This document shows positions 17,664 to 25,715 of a DNA stretch of 64,000 nt, in pieces. Made by a program: the position numbers and the translations under genes. A model generated the notes under the pieces. It did no database searches. It saw only the letters and a program-made list of their open reading frames with translations, and was not told the origin of the DNA. Origin of the DNA: CAVYBY01 sp963766935 (GTDB lineage: Bacteria > Actinomycetota > UBA4738 > HRBIN12); contig CAVYBY010000006.1 of NCBI GenBank assembly GCA_963766935.1, positions 124,001 through 188,000 of the forward strand. Direction: 5' to 3'. Within the stretch, counting starts at the first letter, position 1. Every line of letters starts with the position of its first letter.

Positions 17664-18827
17664 TCAGGGCGATGTGGCAGACCGCGACGCCGCCTCGGCG
17701 AGCCACGGCGCAAACCGTGCCGCGATCTGCGGCCAGGTGCGGCGCCGTTCGACCAGATCCCGGCCCGCGGCCCCCATGCGCCGCGCGCGGTCGGGATCGG
17801 CGAGCAGCCCCGCCACGGCACCGGCGACCGCGCCGACGTCCGCCCCGTCCACCAGCAGACCCGTCTCCCCATCCACCAGGGACTCGCGGGCGCCGCCGGA
17901 GTCCCCGACCACGACCGGCCGGCCGCACGCGGCCGCCTCGACGAAGACGTTGCCCCAGCCCTCCACTTCGAGACCACCCCACCGGCTGCGGCACGGCATG
18001 GCGAACACGTCCCCGACCGCGTAGTGGTTGGGAAGCTCGGCCTCGGACACCTGGTCGGCGAAGACGACGCTCCCCGCGGGAGCGGTGGCCGCGAGGCCTC
18101 TCAGCCGCGTCGCGTCGGGCCCGCCTCCCACGACGAGCAGCACGGCACCGGGGACGCTGCGGCGGACGAGCTCCATCCCGCGGATGAGGACGTCCTGACC
18201 CTTTCGCCGGACGAGGCGGCTTACGCACACGACGACGGGGCGCTCCCCCAGCCCGTAGCGCGCCCGCAGCTCCTCGGTCGGCAGATCCGGGCGGAACACC
18301 GACGGGTCGGCCCCGGGCCGCAGCACCGAGACGGGAACCGGGCTCGGCACCGCCGTACGCACCGACCGGGCGATGAACGCGCTGCACATGACGGGAACCC
18401 GTTCCGCCCTGCCCGTGGCCCGGCGCATCATCGCGTGCGTCCCCGGCGCAATCGAGAGCCAGTACTCGAAGCCGTGCGCGGCCGCGAGATACGGCGTGCC
18501 CCGCGCGGCCAGCCCGGGCCCGAGCAACGCGAGCGGAAAGATCGCTCCGAAAACGACGACCTGCGCATCGAACGCGCGGACGGCGTCGTGCAGACGGCCC
18601 GCCACCTCCGGGGTCGGCCACAGGAACGGCTCCGGTTGCCGGAACACCTCGTACGGCGCGTCGCGATCGAACTCGGCGCTCGAGTCCCCGCTGGGCGCGA
18701 ACACCGCGACGCGATCCGCCGGCAGCGTCTTCCAGAGCGCTTCCAGCGTCCGTTGGATCCCGCCGACCCGCGGCGCGTAGTCGTTCGTGACCAGAAGTGT
18801 CCTCGGCAGGGTCCCCGGCACGTCCAC
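17664..18827 (-). CDS. GT4 glycosyltransferase, PimB-like (PIM1 mannosyltransferase type)
   Basis: A 387-residue GT-B enzyme. LVTNDYAPRVGGIQ is the acceptor-domain glycine loop, VCVSRLVRRKGQDVLIRG opens the donor domain, and the block CRSRWGGLEVEGWGNVFVEA with GRPVVVGDSGG is nearly diagnostic of PimB', which adds the second mannose to phosphatidylinositol mannoside from GDP-mannose. The exact acceptor is inferred from family. It is the first gene of the minus-strand run and diverges from the YgfZ-like gene 20 bases away. Confidence 0.82.
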   Translation of the reverse strand: MDVPGTLPRTLLVTNDYAPRVGGIQRTLEALWKTLPADRVAVFAPSGDSSAEFDRDAPYEVFRQPEPFLWPTPEVAGRLHDAVRAFDAQVVVFGAIFPLALLGPGLAARGTPYLAAAHGFEYWLSIAPGTHAMMRRATGRAERVPVMCSAFIARSVRTAVPSPVPVSVLRPGADPSVFRPDLPTEELRARYGLGERPVVVCVSRLVRRKGQDVLIRGMELVRRSVPGAVLLVVGGGPDATRLRGLAATAPAGSVVFADQVSEAELPNHYAVGDVFAMPCRSRWGGLEVEGWGNVFVEAAACGRPVVVGDSGGARESLVDGETGLLVDGADVGAVAGAVAGLLADPDRARRMGAAGRDLVERRRTWPQIAARFAPWLAEAASRSATSP

Positions 18828-18847
18828 ACGCGTAATCTCCCAGAGCC

Positions 18848-19744
18848 ATGGAAACGGCGCCCGCAGGTCCCGAACCCCTTCGAGCCCTCGAAGAGGGCCG
18901 CGGCTTCGTCGCGCTCACGTCGTGGAGGAAGGTCCGGGTCGCGGGCGCCGACGCGCGAACCTGGCTCCACGACCTCCTCACGGCCGATGTCGCCTCGCTT
19001 CGGCCCGGACTCGCCCGCCGGGCGCTCTTTCTCGCGCCGACGGGCCGGATCCGCGCGGACCTGCACGTCGTGGCCGAACCACCCGGAATGCTCCTGCTGC
19101 AGGACGACGCCCAGCCTCGCGGGATCGACGACCTCCTCGCTCCGTACCTGCTCTCGTCAGCGGTGACCCTCGAGGACGTGGCAGGCTCGGTGGCCGTCCT
19201 TGCCGTCCCCGGGCCGGGCAGGCCCCCGATCGAGATCGACGGCGAGCGCGTCGCCCGGGTCGGCCCGTCGGCGCTCGGCCCCGGCGTGGATCTCATCACC
19301 GATCCCCGGGACGAACCGGCGCTTCGGGACCGGCTCGCCGCCGCCGGTTTCGTCGAGGCGGCCGGCGCAGAGGTGGAGACCTGGAGGATCCGTGGCGGCC
19401 GCCCGCGGATGGGCGTGGACTTCGATGCCGACGCCCTTCCCTCCGAGGTGGGCCTCGAAGAAACGATCGACGACAAGGGCTGCTTCCCCGGCCAGGAGGC
19501 CGTCGCCAAGATTCGGAACCTGGGGCACGCGCCCTGGCTGCTCGTCCCCGCGCATGCGGACTCGAGGCCCCGGCCGGGCGAGACGATCGTCGGCGACCAC
19601 GGATCGGCCGGGATGGTAACCAGCGCAGCGCTCGACGCCGCCGGTGGGTGGTCGGCCCTGATCCGGGTGCGGTGGGCCGACCGGGGGAGCCGGCTGCGAA
19701 CGGCCTCCGGAACGGACCTGCTCGTCGTCCCGCGGCCGAGCTAG
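18848..19744 (+). CDS. ygfZ: YgfZ/GcvT-fold folate-binding protein (Fe-S enzyme maturation)
   Basis: A 298-residue protein of the YgfZ (IBA57) family. DDKGCFPGQEAVAKI near residue 205 is the KGC[FY]xGQE signature with its reactive cysteine, absent from true GcvT proteins. WLHDLLTADVASL is the folate-side segment. YgfZ supports folate-dependent repair or assembly of certain [4Fe-4S] enzymes such as MiaB. The start MET at 18848 is 20 bases from the divergent PimB-like gene, so the two share a very short promoter region. It is the third of four GcvT-fold genes in the window. Confidence 0.88.
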   Translation: METAPAGPEPLRALEEGRGFVALTSWRKVRVAGADARTWLHDLLTADVASLRPGLARRALFLAPTGRIRADLHVVAEPPGMLLLQDDAQPRGIDDLLAPYLLSSAVTLEDVAGSVAVLAVPGPGRPPIEIDGERVARVGPSALGPGVDLITDPRDEPALRDRLAAAGFVEAAGAEVETWRIRGGRPRMGVDFDADALPSEVGLEETIDDKGCFPGQEAVAKIRNLGHAPWLLVPAHADSRPRPGETIVGDHGSAGMVTSAALDAAGGWSALIRVRWADRGSRLRTASGTDLLVVPRPS

Positions 19745-19826
19745 CCCAAACGGGCGCCGCCGTCCGCGGGCCCGGGTCATGAGGCCGAAGGGCATTCGCC
19801 CCCTTCCCCCGCAACGCCACCGATGC

Positions 19827-19865
19827 TATGAATCGATGGTGCACCGGTCCAACCGGAACCGGTGC
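19827..19865 (+). promoter_or_regulatory. whiB promoter region with perfect 8-bp inverted repeat
   Basis: TATGAA(T) at 19827-19833 could serve as a -10 element. Just downstream, GCACCGGT (19841-19848) and ACCGGTGC (19858-19865) form a perfect 8-bp inverted repeat around a 9-base spacer, ending 18 bases before the chosen whiB start. It would either bind a dimeric regulator at the transcription start or fold as a leader hairpin. Purely sequence-based. Confidence 0.4.
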
Positions 19866-19882
19866 CGAGGGGGGATGGTCGA

Positions 19883-20161
19883 GTGCGGATTGAGCGGTTC
19901 CGGGACGTGGATCTCGACGCCCTGCCGTCGAACCCCACGCCCCCCGACATGTGGCAAGAACGAGCGGCGTGCTTCGGAATCGACCCCGACGTGTTCTTCC
20001 CCGTGTCGGAAGAGGAGGCGGGACCGGCGCTCGCGTTCTGCGGCGTCTGCACGATCCGCTCCGAATGCCTCGCCTGGGCGCTCAAGAACAGCGAGCGATA
20101 CGGCGTGTGGGGCGGGATGACCGAGCAGCATCGCCGCCGGGTCCTCCGCCACGTCGCCTGA
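19883..20161 (+). CDS. WhiB-family iron-sulfur transcriptional regulator
   Basis: A 92-residue Wbl protein, a [4Fe-4S] cofactor of the principal sigma factor confined to Actinomycetota. The four cluster cysteines are in ERAACFG and FCGVCTIRSECLAWAL. GVWGGMTEQHRRRVLR is the G[VI]WGG turn followed by the basic DNA-contact tail. I use the GTG at 19883, preceded by a G-rich ribosome site. An in-frame GTG at 19862 is possible but lies inside the upstream inverted repeat. The short length and absent extensions resemble WhiB1/WhiB2-type proteins, but I cannot assign a subclass. Confidence 0.9.
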   Translation: MRIERFRDVDLDALPSNPTPPDMWQERAACFGIDPDVFFPVSEEEAGPALAFCGVCTIRSECLAWALKNSERYGVWGGMTEQHRRRVLRHVA

Positions 20162-20197
20162 GGGGCCGTTCGCCGAGCCCCTAGACTGGTCCGGCCG

Positions 20198-21260
20198 ATG
20201 CATACGGACCGGGACACCATCACGGCCGTCGCGCCGCTCCGGATCAGCTTCGTCGGCGGCGGGACCGACTTTCCCCACGTCTACGAGCGACACGGCGGCG
20301 CCGTGCTGTCCGCGACGATCGATCATCGCGTGACCGTCGACGTGACGCCCAGAGACGACCGGCAGGTTCGCGTCCGCTCGCACGACCTGGGCCGGCTCGT
20401 CGAGTACCACCTCGACGAGGGACCGCAGTACGACGGTGTCATGGACCTTCCAAAGGCGGCGATCGAACGGATCGGCGTTCCCGGCGGCGTCGATGTCCGG
20501 ATCCGCAGCGACGCGCCGCCCGGCAGCGGGCTCGGAGGGTCCTCGGCGCTCGTCACGGCGGTCGTCGCCGCGCTCGCGATGCTGGGTGAACGCTCCTTCA
20601 CGGCGCGCGAGGTCGCGACCCTCGCCTACGACATCGAGCGTCACGACCTCGGCATCAGCGGTGGGTGGCAGGACCAGTACGCGGCCGCGTTCGGCGGCTT
20701 CAATCTGCTGGAGTTCTCGGCGGCCGGTGTCGCGGTGAGCCCGGTCCGGGCCGCCCCCGCGCTGCTCGAGCGGCTCGAGCAACACCTGCTGCTGTGCTAC
20801 ACGGGCGGGGTTCGGCGCAACGTCGGGCTGATCGACACCCAGCTCCGCATGGTCAAGGAGGGTCGCGAGGAGACGATGCTCGGGCTCAAGCAGTTGCTCG
20901 AGATGGCCTACGCGATGCGCGAAACGCTCGAGCGGGGCGACGTCGAGGGGCTGGGGGCGATGCTGCACCAGGCGTTCGAGGCGAAGCTGCGGATGAACCC
21001 CCACATCGCCGATGGAACCCCCATCGAGGCCATGCTCGCGCGCGCGCGCCGGACCGGCGCGTCGGGCGGGAAGATCTGCGGCGCCGGCGGCGGCGGGTAC
21101 CTCCTGATCGCGTGCCCGCCCGATCGCGCGCCTGGAGGTCGCGGACGCGCTCGAGGTGCTCGGCGGGCAGCTCGCGCCGTTCCGGTTCCACCCGAGCGGC
21201 GTGCGCGCGTGGCGCGGCGCCGATGCCTGGGCGCCGTCGCCAGAGCCCGGGAACGGCTGA
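20198..21260 (+). CDS. hddA: GHMP kinase, D-glycero-D-manno-heptose 7-phosphate kinase type, one frameshift
   Basis: A roughly 354-residue kinase. APLRISFVGGGTDFP is the GHMP N-terminal motif of the heptose/fucose-kinase branch, PPGSGLGGSSALVTA the ATP loop and GASGGKICGAGGGGYLL the C-terminal motif. One base is missing near 21125, and with the repair the protein ends LAPFRFHPSGVRAW and stops at 21260, three bases before gmhA. Without it the frame runs straight into gmhA and looks like a fusion, which I consider false. With gmhA it makes heptose-1,7-bisphosphate for nucleotide-activated heptose. The remaining pathway genes are not in the window. Confidence 0.8.
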
Positions 21261-21262
21261 GC

Positions 21263-21865
21263 ATGGACTCCGGCCGGATCGGCGCCCGGGTGACGGCCGA
21301 GCTCGCGGAGGCGTCGGACACGATGCGCCGGGCACAGACCGAGTGCGCCGACGACATCACGCGCGCGGCCGAGCTCCTCGTGACCGCACTCCAGGGCGGC
21401 CGCAAGCTCCTGTTGTGCGGCAACGGCGGGAGCGCCGCCGACGCCCAGCACCTGGCGGCGGAGTTCGTCAGCTCGCTGACCCTCGCCCGCACCCGTCCGT
21501 CGATCCCCGCCGTCGCGCTGACCACCGACACCTCGATCCTGACCGCCATCGCAAACGACTTCGGGGTCGACCACGTCTTCGAGCGGCAGGTCGAGTCGAT
21601 CGGCCGGCCGGGCGACGTGCTCATCGCGATCTCGACCAGCGGGAACTCCCCCAACGTCCTTCAGGCGGCCCGGCGCGCCTCGGCCGACGGGCTCCAGGTG
21701 CTGGCGCTCACCGGGGCCTCCGGCGGCGAGCTGGCGCCGCTCGCCGATGTGGCCATCCGGGTTCCGAGCGACCGCACGGCGCACATCCAGGAGTGCCACC
21801 TCGCGATCGAGCAGCTGCTCGCGCTGATCGTCGAGGACGAGCTGTACCCGGCCCCGCCCGCCTGA
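21263..21865 (+). CDS. gmhA: Sedoheptulose 7-phosphate isomerase GmhA
   Basis: A 200-residue SIS-domain isomerase converting sedoheptulose 7-phosphate to D-glycero-D-manno-heptose 7-phosphate. LLLCGNGGSAADAQHLAAEF and ISTSGNSPNVLQAA are the phosphosugar-binding loops, and TAHIQECHLAIEQLL carries the catalytic Glu/His region of GmhA. The ATG at 21263 is two bases after the repaired kinase stop, so the pair is surely co-translated. Usual length, intact. Confidence 0.9.
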   Translation: MDSGRIGARVTAELAEASDTMRRAQTECADDITRAAELLVTALQGGRKLLLCGNGGSAADAQHLAAEFVSSLTLARTRPSIPAVALTTDTSILTAIANDFGVDHVFERQVESIGRPGDVLIAISTSGNSPNVLQAARRASADGLQVLALTGASGGELAPLADVAIRVPSDRTAHIQECHLAIEQLLALIVEDELYPAPPA

Positions 21866-21912
21866 GCTCCGGACCGGCCCCGTGGCGGCGGGGCGCGCGG
21901 CGCCTTGACCGC

Positions 21913-21926
21913 CGAACACACGTTCG
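21913..21926 (+). promoter_or_regulatory. LexA-type SOS box (CGAAC-N4-GTTCG)
   Basis: CGAACACACGTTCG is a perfect CGAAC-N4-GTTCG palindrome, the LexA box of Actinomycetota and Firmicutes. It lies 33 bases before the ATG of the exonuclease/GIY-YIG nuclease gene, a repair gene type that is SOS-controlled in E. coli (cho). Its position argues against the alternative TTG start at 21905. Confidence 0.75.
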
Positions 21927-21958
21927 ATAGCCTTCCCCGGGTCCCGCATGCCCCGGCC

Positions 21959-23668
21959 ATGGCCGCCACGGCCCCCCCGGACCGGCCGCACGAACGAAAG
22001 GCGAACGAACTGCTCGACGCGCCGGTTCAAAGCACGCTCGAGGACGGGGTGCCGCTTGCGGAGGTCACCTTCTGCGTCGTCGACCTCGAGACCACCGGCG
22101 GCTCGCCGGCCACCTCCAGGATCACCGAGGTCGGTGCGGTTCTGTACCGGGGCGGGCAGCGGCTGGCGACCTTCGAGACCCTGGTCGACCCCCGAACGCC
22201 GATCCCGCCGTTCATCACCCACCTCACCGGCATCGACGACACGGCCGTCGTGGGAGAACCACCGATCGAGGCGGTGCTTCCGTCCTTTCTCGAGTTCGCG
22301 CGCGGCGCCGTCCTCGTCGCGCACAACGCGAGCTTCGACGTCTCGTTCCTCACCGCTGAGGCCCGCCGGCTCGACTATCCCCCGCCCGCCGGACCCGCCG
22401 TCTGCACCGCCAAGCTCGCGCGGCGCGTCGTCTGGCCCGACGTTCCGAACGTGAAGCTGCAGACGCTGGCCCGGTACTTCCGCACGCGCGTCGAGCCCTG
22501 TCACCGGGCACTCGCCGACGCCGAGGCGTGCGCGGAGGTGCTCCACGGTCTGCTGGATCTCGGCGGCCGGCTCGGCATCCTCACGCTGGGCGACCTCCGC
22601 GAGGCGTGCCGGGCGCGCGGAAGGCCGAACTTCGGCAAGATCCGGCTGGCCGACGGCCTTCCCCACGCGCCGGGCGTCTACCTGTTCCGAGGCCGCGACG
22701 GCCGGATCCTGTACGTGGGCAAGTCGAAGGATCTGCGGTCGCGCGTGAAGTCCTACTTCTATGGCGACAGCCGCAAGAAGGTGCAGGACCTGCTCGCGGA
22801 AGTGCGCACCATCGACGGCATCCCGTGCGCGAACGAACTGGAGGCGCTCGTCGTCGAGGCAAGGCTGATCGGCGCGCACGAGCCCGCCTACAACCGAAGC
22901 GGCCGCACGTGGCGCCGCTACGCCTATCTCAAGATCGACCCCGCGGAGGCGTGGCCCCGCCTCAAAGTCGTCGCCGCGGTGCGAGACGACGGCGCGACCT
23001 ACCTCGGACCGTTCTCGACGCGCGCCCGGGCGACGCGCGCGAAGGAAGCCGTCGAGACCGTCTTCCCCATCCGGCGGTGCACGCGGTCGATGGGGCGGCG
23101 CACCCGGTTCGCCCCATGCGCGCTCGCCGACATGGGCCGCTGTCTCGCACCGTGCGACGGACGCACGGACCTCGAGGGCTACGGAGAGCTCGTCCGGAGG
23201 CTCCTCTCCTCCCTGACCGCCCCGGGCGGGCTCCTCGCGGCACTCGAGGTCCGGATGTCGTCGCTCGCGGAGCAGGAACGGTTCGAGGAGGCCGGGCTCG
23301 TGCGGGACCGCCTGCGCGCGCTTGCCGAAGGGCTGTCGCGCGCGCGCCAGGACGCCTGGATCACCGCGGCGAGGGCGCTCGTGCTCGAGTCCGAGGACGG
23401 CGCGGTGCTCCGGCTCTCGGGCGGCGCTCTCGTCCGCGGCGACGGCGCGGAGCCGATCCCGCTGCCGTGTCCACGCGACCGGGCCGACGAGCTTCGCGCC
23501 GTTCGCTCCTGGCTCGTTCGCAACCGGGTACGCGTGACCGCCGCCGACCGGCCGCCCGCGGAACCCGTCGACGGCGGGCGTCAGCTCGCATCGATCCTTC
23601 GGCGGCTGCGAGGTCCCGAACGCGAGGAAGCCGGCGGCCGGGACCGGTCACGAGCGGGCCGCCGCTAG
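21959..23668 (+). CDS. DEDD exonuclease fused to UvrC-type GIY-YIG nuclease (Cho-like DNA repair)
   Basis: A 569-residue two-nuclease protein. The N-terminal DnaQ-type exonuclease carries CVVDLETTGGSP (ExoI), LVAHNASFDVSFL (ExoII) and HRALADAEA (ExoIII). The second domain has GVYLFRGRDGRILYVGKS, the GIY-YIG core, with Arg at RSRVKSYF and Glu at NELEALVVE. A UVR-like segment (SLAEQERFEEAGLVRDRLRAL) follows. It lacks UvrC's C-terminal RNase H domain, so like Cho it should make only the 3' incision. The same fusion is known in mycobacteria (Rv2191). ATG 21959 was chosen because a perfect SOS box lies just upstream. It should be damage-inducible. Confidence 0.88.
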   Translation: MAATAPPDRPHERKANELLDAPVQSTLEDGVPLAEVTFCVVDLETTGGSPATSRITEVGAVLYRGGQRLATFETLVDPRTPIPPFITHLTGIDDTAVVGEPPIEAVLPSFLEFARGAVLVAHNASFDVSFLTAEARRLDYPPPAGPAVCTAKLARRVVWPDVPNVKLQTLARYFRTRVEPCHRALADAEACAEVLHGLLDLGGRLGILTLGDLREACRARGRPNFGKIRLADGLPHAPGVYLFRGRDGRILYVGKSKDLRSRVKSYFYGDSRKKVQDLLAEVRTIDGIPCANELEALVVEARLIGAHEPAYNRSGRTWRRYAYLKIDPAEAWPRLKVVAAVRDDGATYLGPFSTRARATRAKEAVETVFPIRRCTRSMGRRTRFAPCALADMGRCLAPCDGRTDLEGYGELVRRLLSSLTAPGGLLAALEVRMSSLAEQERFEEAGLVRDRLRALAEGLSRARQDAWITAARALVLESEDGAVLRLSGGALVRGDGAEPIPLPCPRDRADELRAVRSWLVRNRVRVTAADRPPAEPVDGGRQLASILRRLRGPEREEAGGRDRSRAGRR

Positions 23669-23679
23669 ACTGGGACGTC

Positions 23680-24852
23680 ATGGAGACCGCGGTCATCGTC
23701 GAGGGCGCGCGTACGCCCATCGGGCGCTTCCTCGGTTCGCTCACCGAGGTCCCGGCGGTCGATCTCGGCGTCGCAGCGGCTCGCGAGGCGCTCCGGCGCG
23801 CCGCCGTCGAACCCGACCAGATCGACCAGACCATCTTCGGTCACGCGAGGCAGGCGGGGAACGGACCCAACACCGGACGGCAGGTGAGCGTTCGCGCGGG
23901 GATCCCGACCAGCGTCAGCGGCTACAACGTCAACATGGCCTGCGCCTCGGGGATGAAGGCGGTGCAGCTCGCCGCGCAGCAGATCGCGCTCGGCGACGCG
24001 GAGGTGGTGCTTGCCGGCGGGATGGAGAACATGTCGCGCGTCCCGTTCCTTCTCGACCGGATGCGCACCGGCTACCGCATGGGCGACGCGCAGATCTACG
24101 ACGCCATGTACCGCGACGGCCTGCTCGACCCGCTCTGCGGCCTCATCATGGGCGAGACCGCCGAGAACCTCGTAGACCAGTACGACATCTCCCGCGAGGA
24201 GCAGGACGCGTTCGCCCTCGAGTCGCAGGCGAAGGCGGCGCAGGGCGCCGGCCGGCGCGCGGAGGAGATCGTCCCGATCGAGGCACCCGCCAAGGGCGGC
24301 ACCGTCACCGTCACCGAGGACGAGCACCCGCGACCCGGGACGACGATGGAGGCGCTCGCGAAGCTGCCGGCGGTGTTCCGCGAGGGCGGGTCGGTCACGG
24401 CGGGCAACTCGAGCGGGCTGACCGACGCCGCGGCCGCGCTGGTCCTCATGAGCGGATCCCGCGCTGCGGCCGAGGGACGCGAGCCGCTCGCCCGGATCGC
24501 AGGGATGAGCTGGGCCGGCGTCCCCCCCGAGATCATGGGAATCGGCCCGGTCCCGGCCACGACGCAGGTCATGGAGCGCACCGGCCTCTCGCTCGCCGAC
24601 ATGGACCTGATCGAGGTCAACGAGGCGTTCGCCGCGCAGGTCATCGCGTGCGAGCGCGAGCTGAAGTTCGACCGGGACCGGCTGAACGTCAACGGCGGCG
24701 GCATCTCGATCGGACACCCCATCGGCATGAGCGGAGCGCGTCTGGTCCTCACCCTCGCCTACGAGATGCGCGCCCGTGGGGTGAACCTGGGGCTTGCGAC
24801 GCTCTGCGTCAGCGGCGGCCAGGGACTCGCGGTCGTGCTGGAGCGCGCGTAG
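23680..24852 (+). CDS. Acetyl-CoA acetyltransferase (thiolase)
   Basis: A 390-residue thiolase. The acyl-accepting cysteine is in NMACASGMKAVQ near residue 90. NEAFAAQ, NGGGISIGHPIGMSGAR (catalytic His) and the second cysteine in LCVSGGQG complete the active site. Length and motifs match biosynthetic acetoacetyl-CoA thiolases, though degradative use is equally possible. It starts 12 bases after the nuclease gene. Its 3' end, including the stop, is the first copy of a 24-bp tandem repeat. Confidence 0.9.
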   Translation: METAVIVEGARTPIGRFLGSLTEVPAVDLGVAAAREALRRAAVEPDQIDQTIFGHARQAGNGPNTGRQVSVRAGIPTSVSGYNVNMACASGMKAVQLAAQQIALGDAEVVLAGGMENMSRVPFLLDRMRTGYRMGDAQIYDAMYRDGLLDPLCGLIMGETAENLVDQYDISREEQDAFALESQAKAAQGAGRRAEEIVPIEAPAKGGTVTVTEDEHPRPGTTMEALAKLPAVFREGGSVTAGNSSGLTDAAAALVLMSGSRAAAEGREPLARIAGMSWAGVPPEIMGIGPVPATTQVMERTGLSLADMDLIEVNEAFAAQVIACERELKFDRDRLNVNGGGISIGHPIGMSGARLVLTLAYEMRARGVNLGLATLCVSGGQGLAVVLERA

Positions 24853-24918
24853 ATGGTCGTGCTGGAGCGCGCGTGGATGGTCGTGCTGGAGCGCGCGTGG
24901 ATGGTAGTGCTGGAGCGG
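24831..24918 (+). repeat. 24-bp tandem repeat duplicating the thiolase 3' end
   Basis: Three consecutive 24-bp units (24831-24854, 24855-24878, 24879-24902) start GGTCGTGCTGGAGCGCGCGT and differ at one position. A fourth, partial copy ends at about 24918. Unit one encodes the thiolase C-terminus VVLERA and its TAG stop. In later units the stop codon has become TGG. The array fills the gap before the next gene's ATG at 24921. It looks like slipped-strand duplication of a gene end. Confidence 0.9.
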
Positions 24919-24920
24919 CC

Positions 24921-25208
24921 ATGAGCGTGCACGCGGTGGTGCTGATCCAGTGCGAGACCGAGGGCATCCCCGAGGCGGCCGAGGCCATCGCCGATATCGA
25001 GGGCGTGAGCGAGGTGTACTCCGTGGCCGGCGAGTTCGACCTGGTCGCCATCGTGCGCGTGCTCGCCCACGACGATCTCGCGGCCGTGATCCCGGGTGGG
25101 ATCGCGAAGGTTCCCGGGGTCGCGCGCACCGAGACGCTGATCGCGTTCCAGGTCTATTCGCGGCACGACCTCGAACGCATGTTCTCGATCGGCTTCGACG
25201 CCGGCTGA
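24921..25208 (+). CDS. Lrp/AsnC-type ligand-binding (RAM) domain protein
   Basis: A 95-residue protein made only of the RAM effector domain of Lrp/AsnC regulators, without the DNA-binding helix-turn-helix. VHAVVLIQCETEGIPEAAEA, EGVSEVYSVAGEFDLVAIV and PGVARTETLIAFQVY form the beta-alpha-beta pattern. Such stand-alone domains assemble into rings that bind amino acids and may modulate full-length Lrp proteins. It starts three bases after the tandem repeat, so its translation could depend on the thiolase transcript. Confidence 0.85.
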   Translation: MSVHAVVLIQCETEGIPEAAEAIADIEGVSEVYSVAGEFDLVAIVRVLAHDDLAAVIPGGIAKVPGVARTETLIAFQVYSRHDLERMFSIGFDAG

Positions 25209-25221
25209 TCGAACCCGTCGC

Positions 25222-25602
25222 CTACGGGCCGGCGTCGATGTCGATGTCGATCGCGATCGCGATCGCCAGCGAGGTCCTCCCCCATTCGTCCAGGTCGGAC
25301 GGGTCCCGGGGCGCGTACTTCTCGACGACCAGCCGGCGGGCAAGCGCGTCCTCTTGATGATTCGGCTGATGCTCCGGATCGAGCACGCGGGCCACTCCAT
25401 GCCACGTTCGATCGCCGATCTCGACGGTCACCTCCGGCGTGGAGACGAGGTTGCGGACCCAGTCGGCCGATTCCCGGCCTCCCGCGAGCAGGTACACGGT
25501 CCGGCCCCGCAGCGCGAACCAGATCTCGATGCGATGCGGGCGCCCCGACACGCGGCCGGTGGTCGTCAGGTACGCGTAGTCGAGCCCGCCGTCGGGCGTC
25601 AG
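25222..25602 (-). CDS. DDN-type deazaflavin (F420)-dependent nitroreductase-fold protein
   Basis: About 126 residues of a split-barrel protein: YAYLTTTGRVSGRPHRIEIW is the DDN-family opening, then VYLLAGGRESADWVRNL and PEVTVEIGDRTWHGVARV. Mycobacterial relatives use reduced F420. The tail ends in an odd low-complexity Ala-Ile/Asp-Ile stretch (SLAIAIAIDIDIDAGP). No ATG, GTG or TTG lies near the domain start. A CTG at 25602 overlaps the upstream stop as CTGA, mirroring the ATGA/GTGA overlaps elsewhere, and I take it as a tentative start. It is last in a five-gene operon. Confidence 0.72.
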   Translation of the reverse strand: MTPDGGLDYAYLTTTGRVSGRPHRIEIWFALRGRTVYLLAGGRESADWVRNLVSTPEVTVEIGDRTWHGVARVLDPEHQPNHQEDALARRLVVEKYAPRDPSDLDEWGRTSLAIAIAIDIDIDAGP

Positions 25603-25706
25603 TGGACCGCCCAGATCACGAGGGCGGCCACGACGACCACGGCCGCGATCAGCATCACCCAGTCGGCGCGCTTGATCCGTCCCGGCTGCCGGTAGTTGAA
25701 GCCCAC
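25599..25706 (-). CDS. Small single-span membrane peptide (35 aa)
   Basis: GTG at 25704-25706 opens a 35-codon frame: a basic, aromatic start (VGFNYRQPGRIKRADW) followed by one hydrophobic helix rich in Val, Ala and Ile ending WAVH. The shape is that of a small single-pass membrane protein with the basic end inside. It starts nine bases after the 67-residue gene and its TGA overlaps the start of the DDN-type gene, which is good evidence that it is real. No function known. Confidence 0.5.
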   Translation of the reverse strand: MGFNYRQPGRIKRADWVMLIAAVVVVAALVIWAVH

Positions 25707-25715
25707 GCCGGCGCC

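Noticed and set aside
20198..21865. An apparent kinase-isomerase fusion protein (HddA-GmhA) in one open frame
   Set aside because: The kinase C-terminus in the read-through frame is Arg-rich nonsense. A one-base repair near 21125 gives a normal kinase ending three bases before a proper gmhA ATG.
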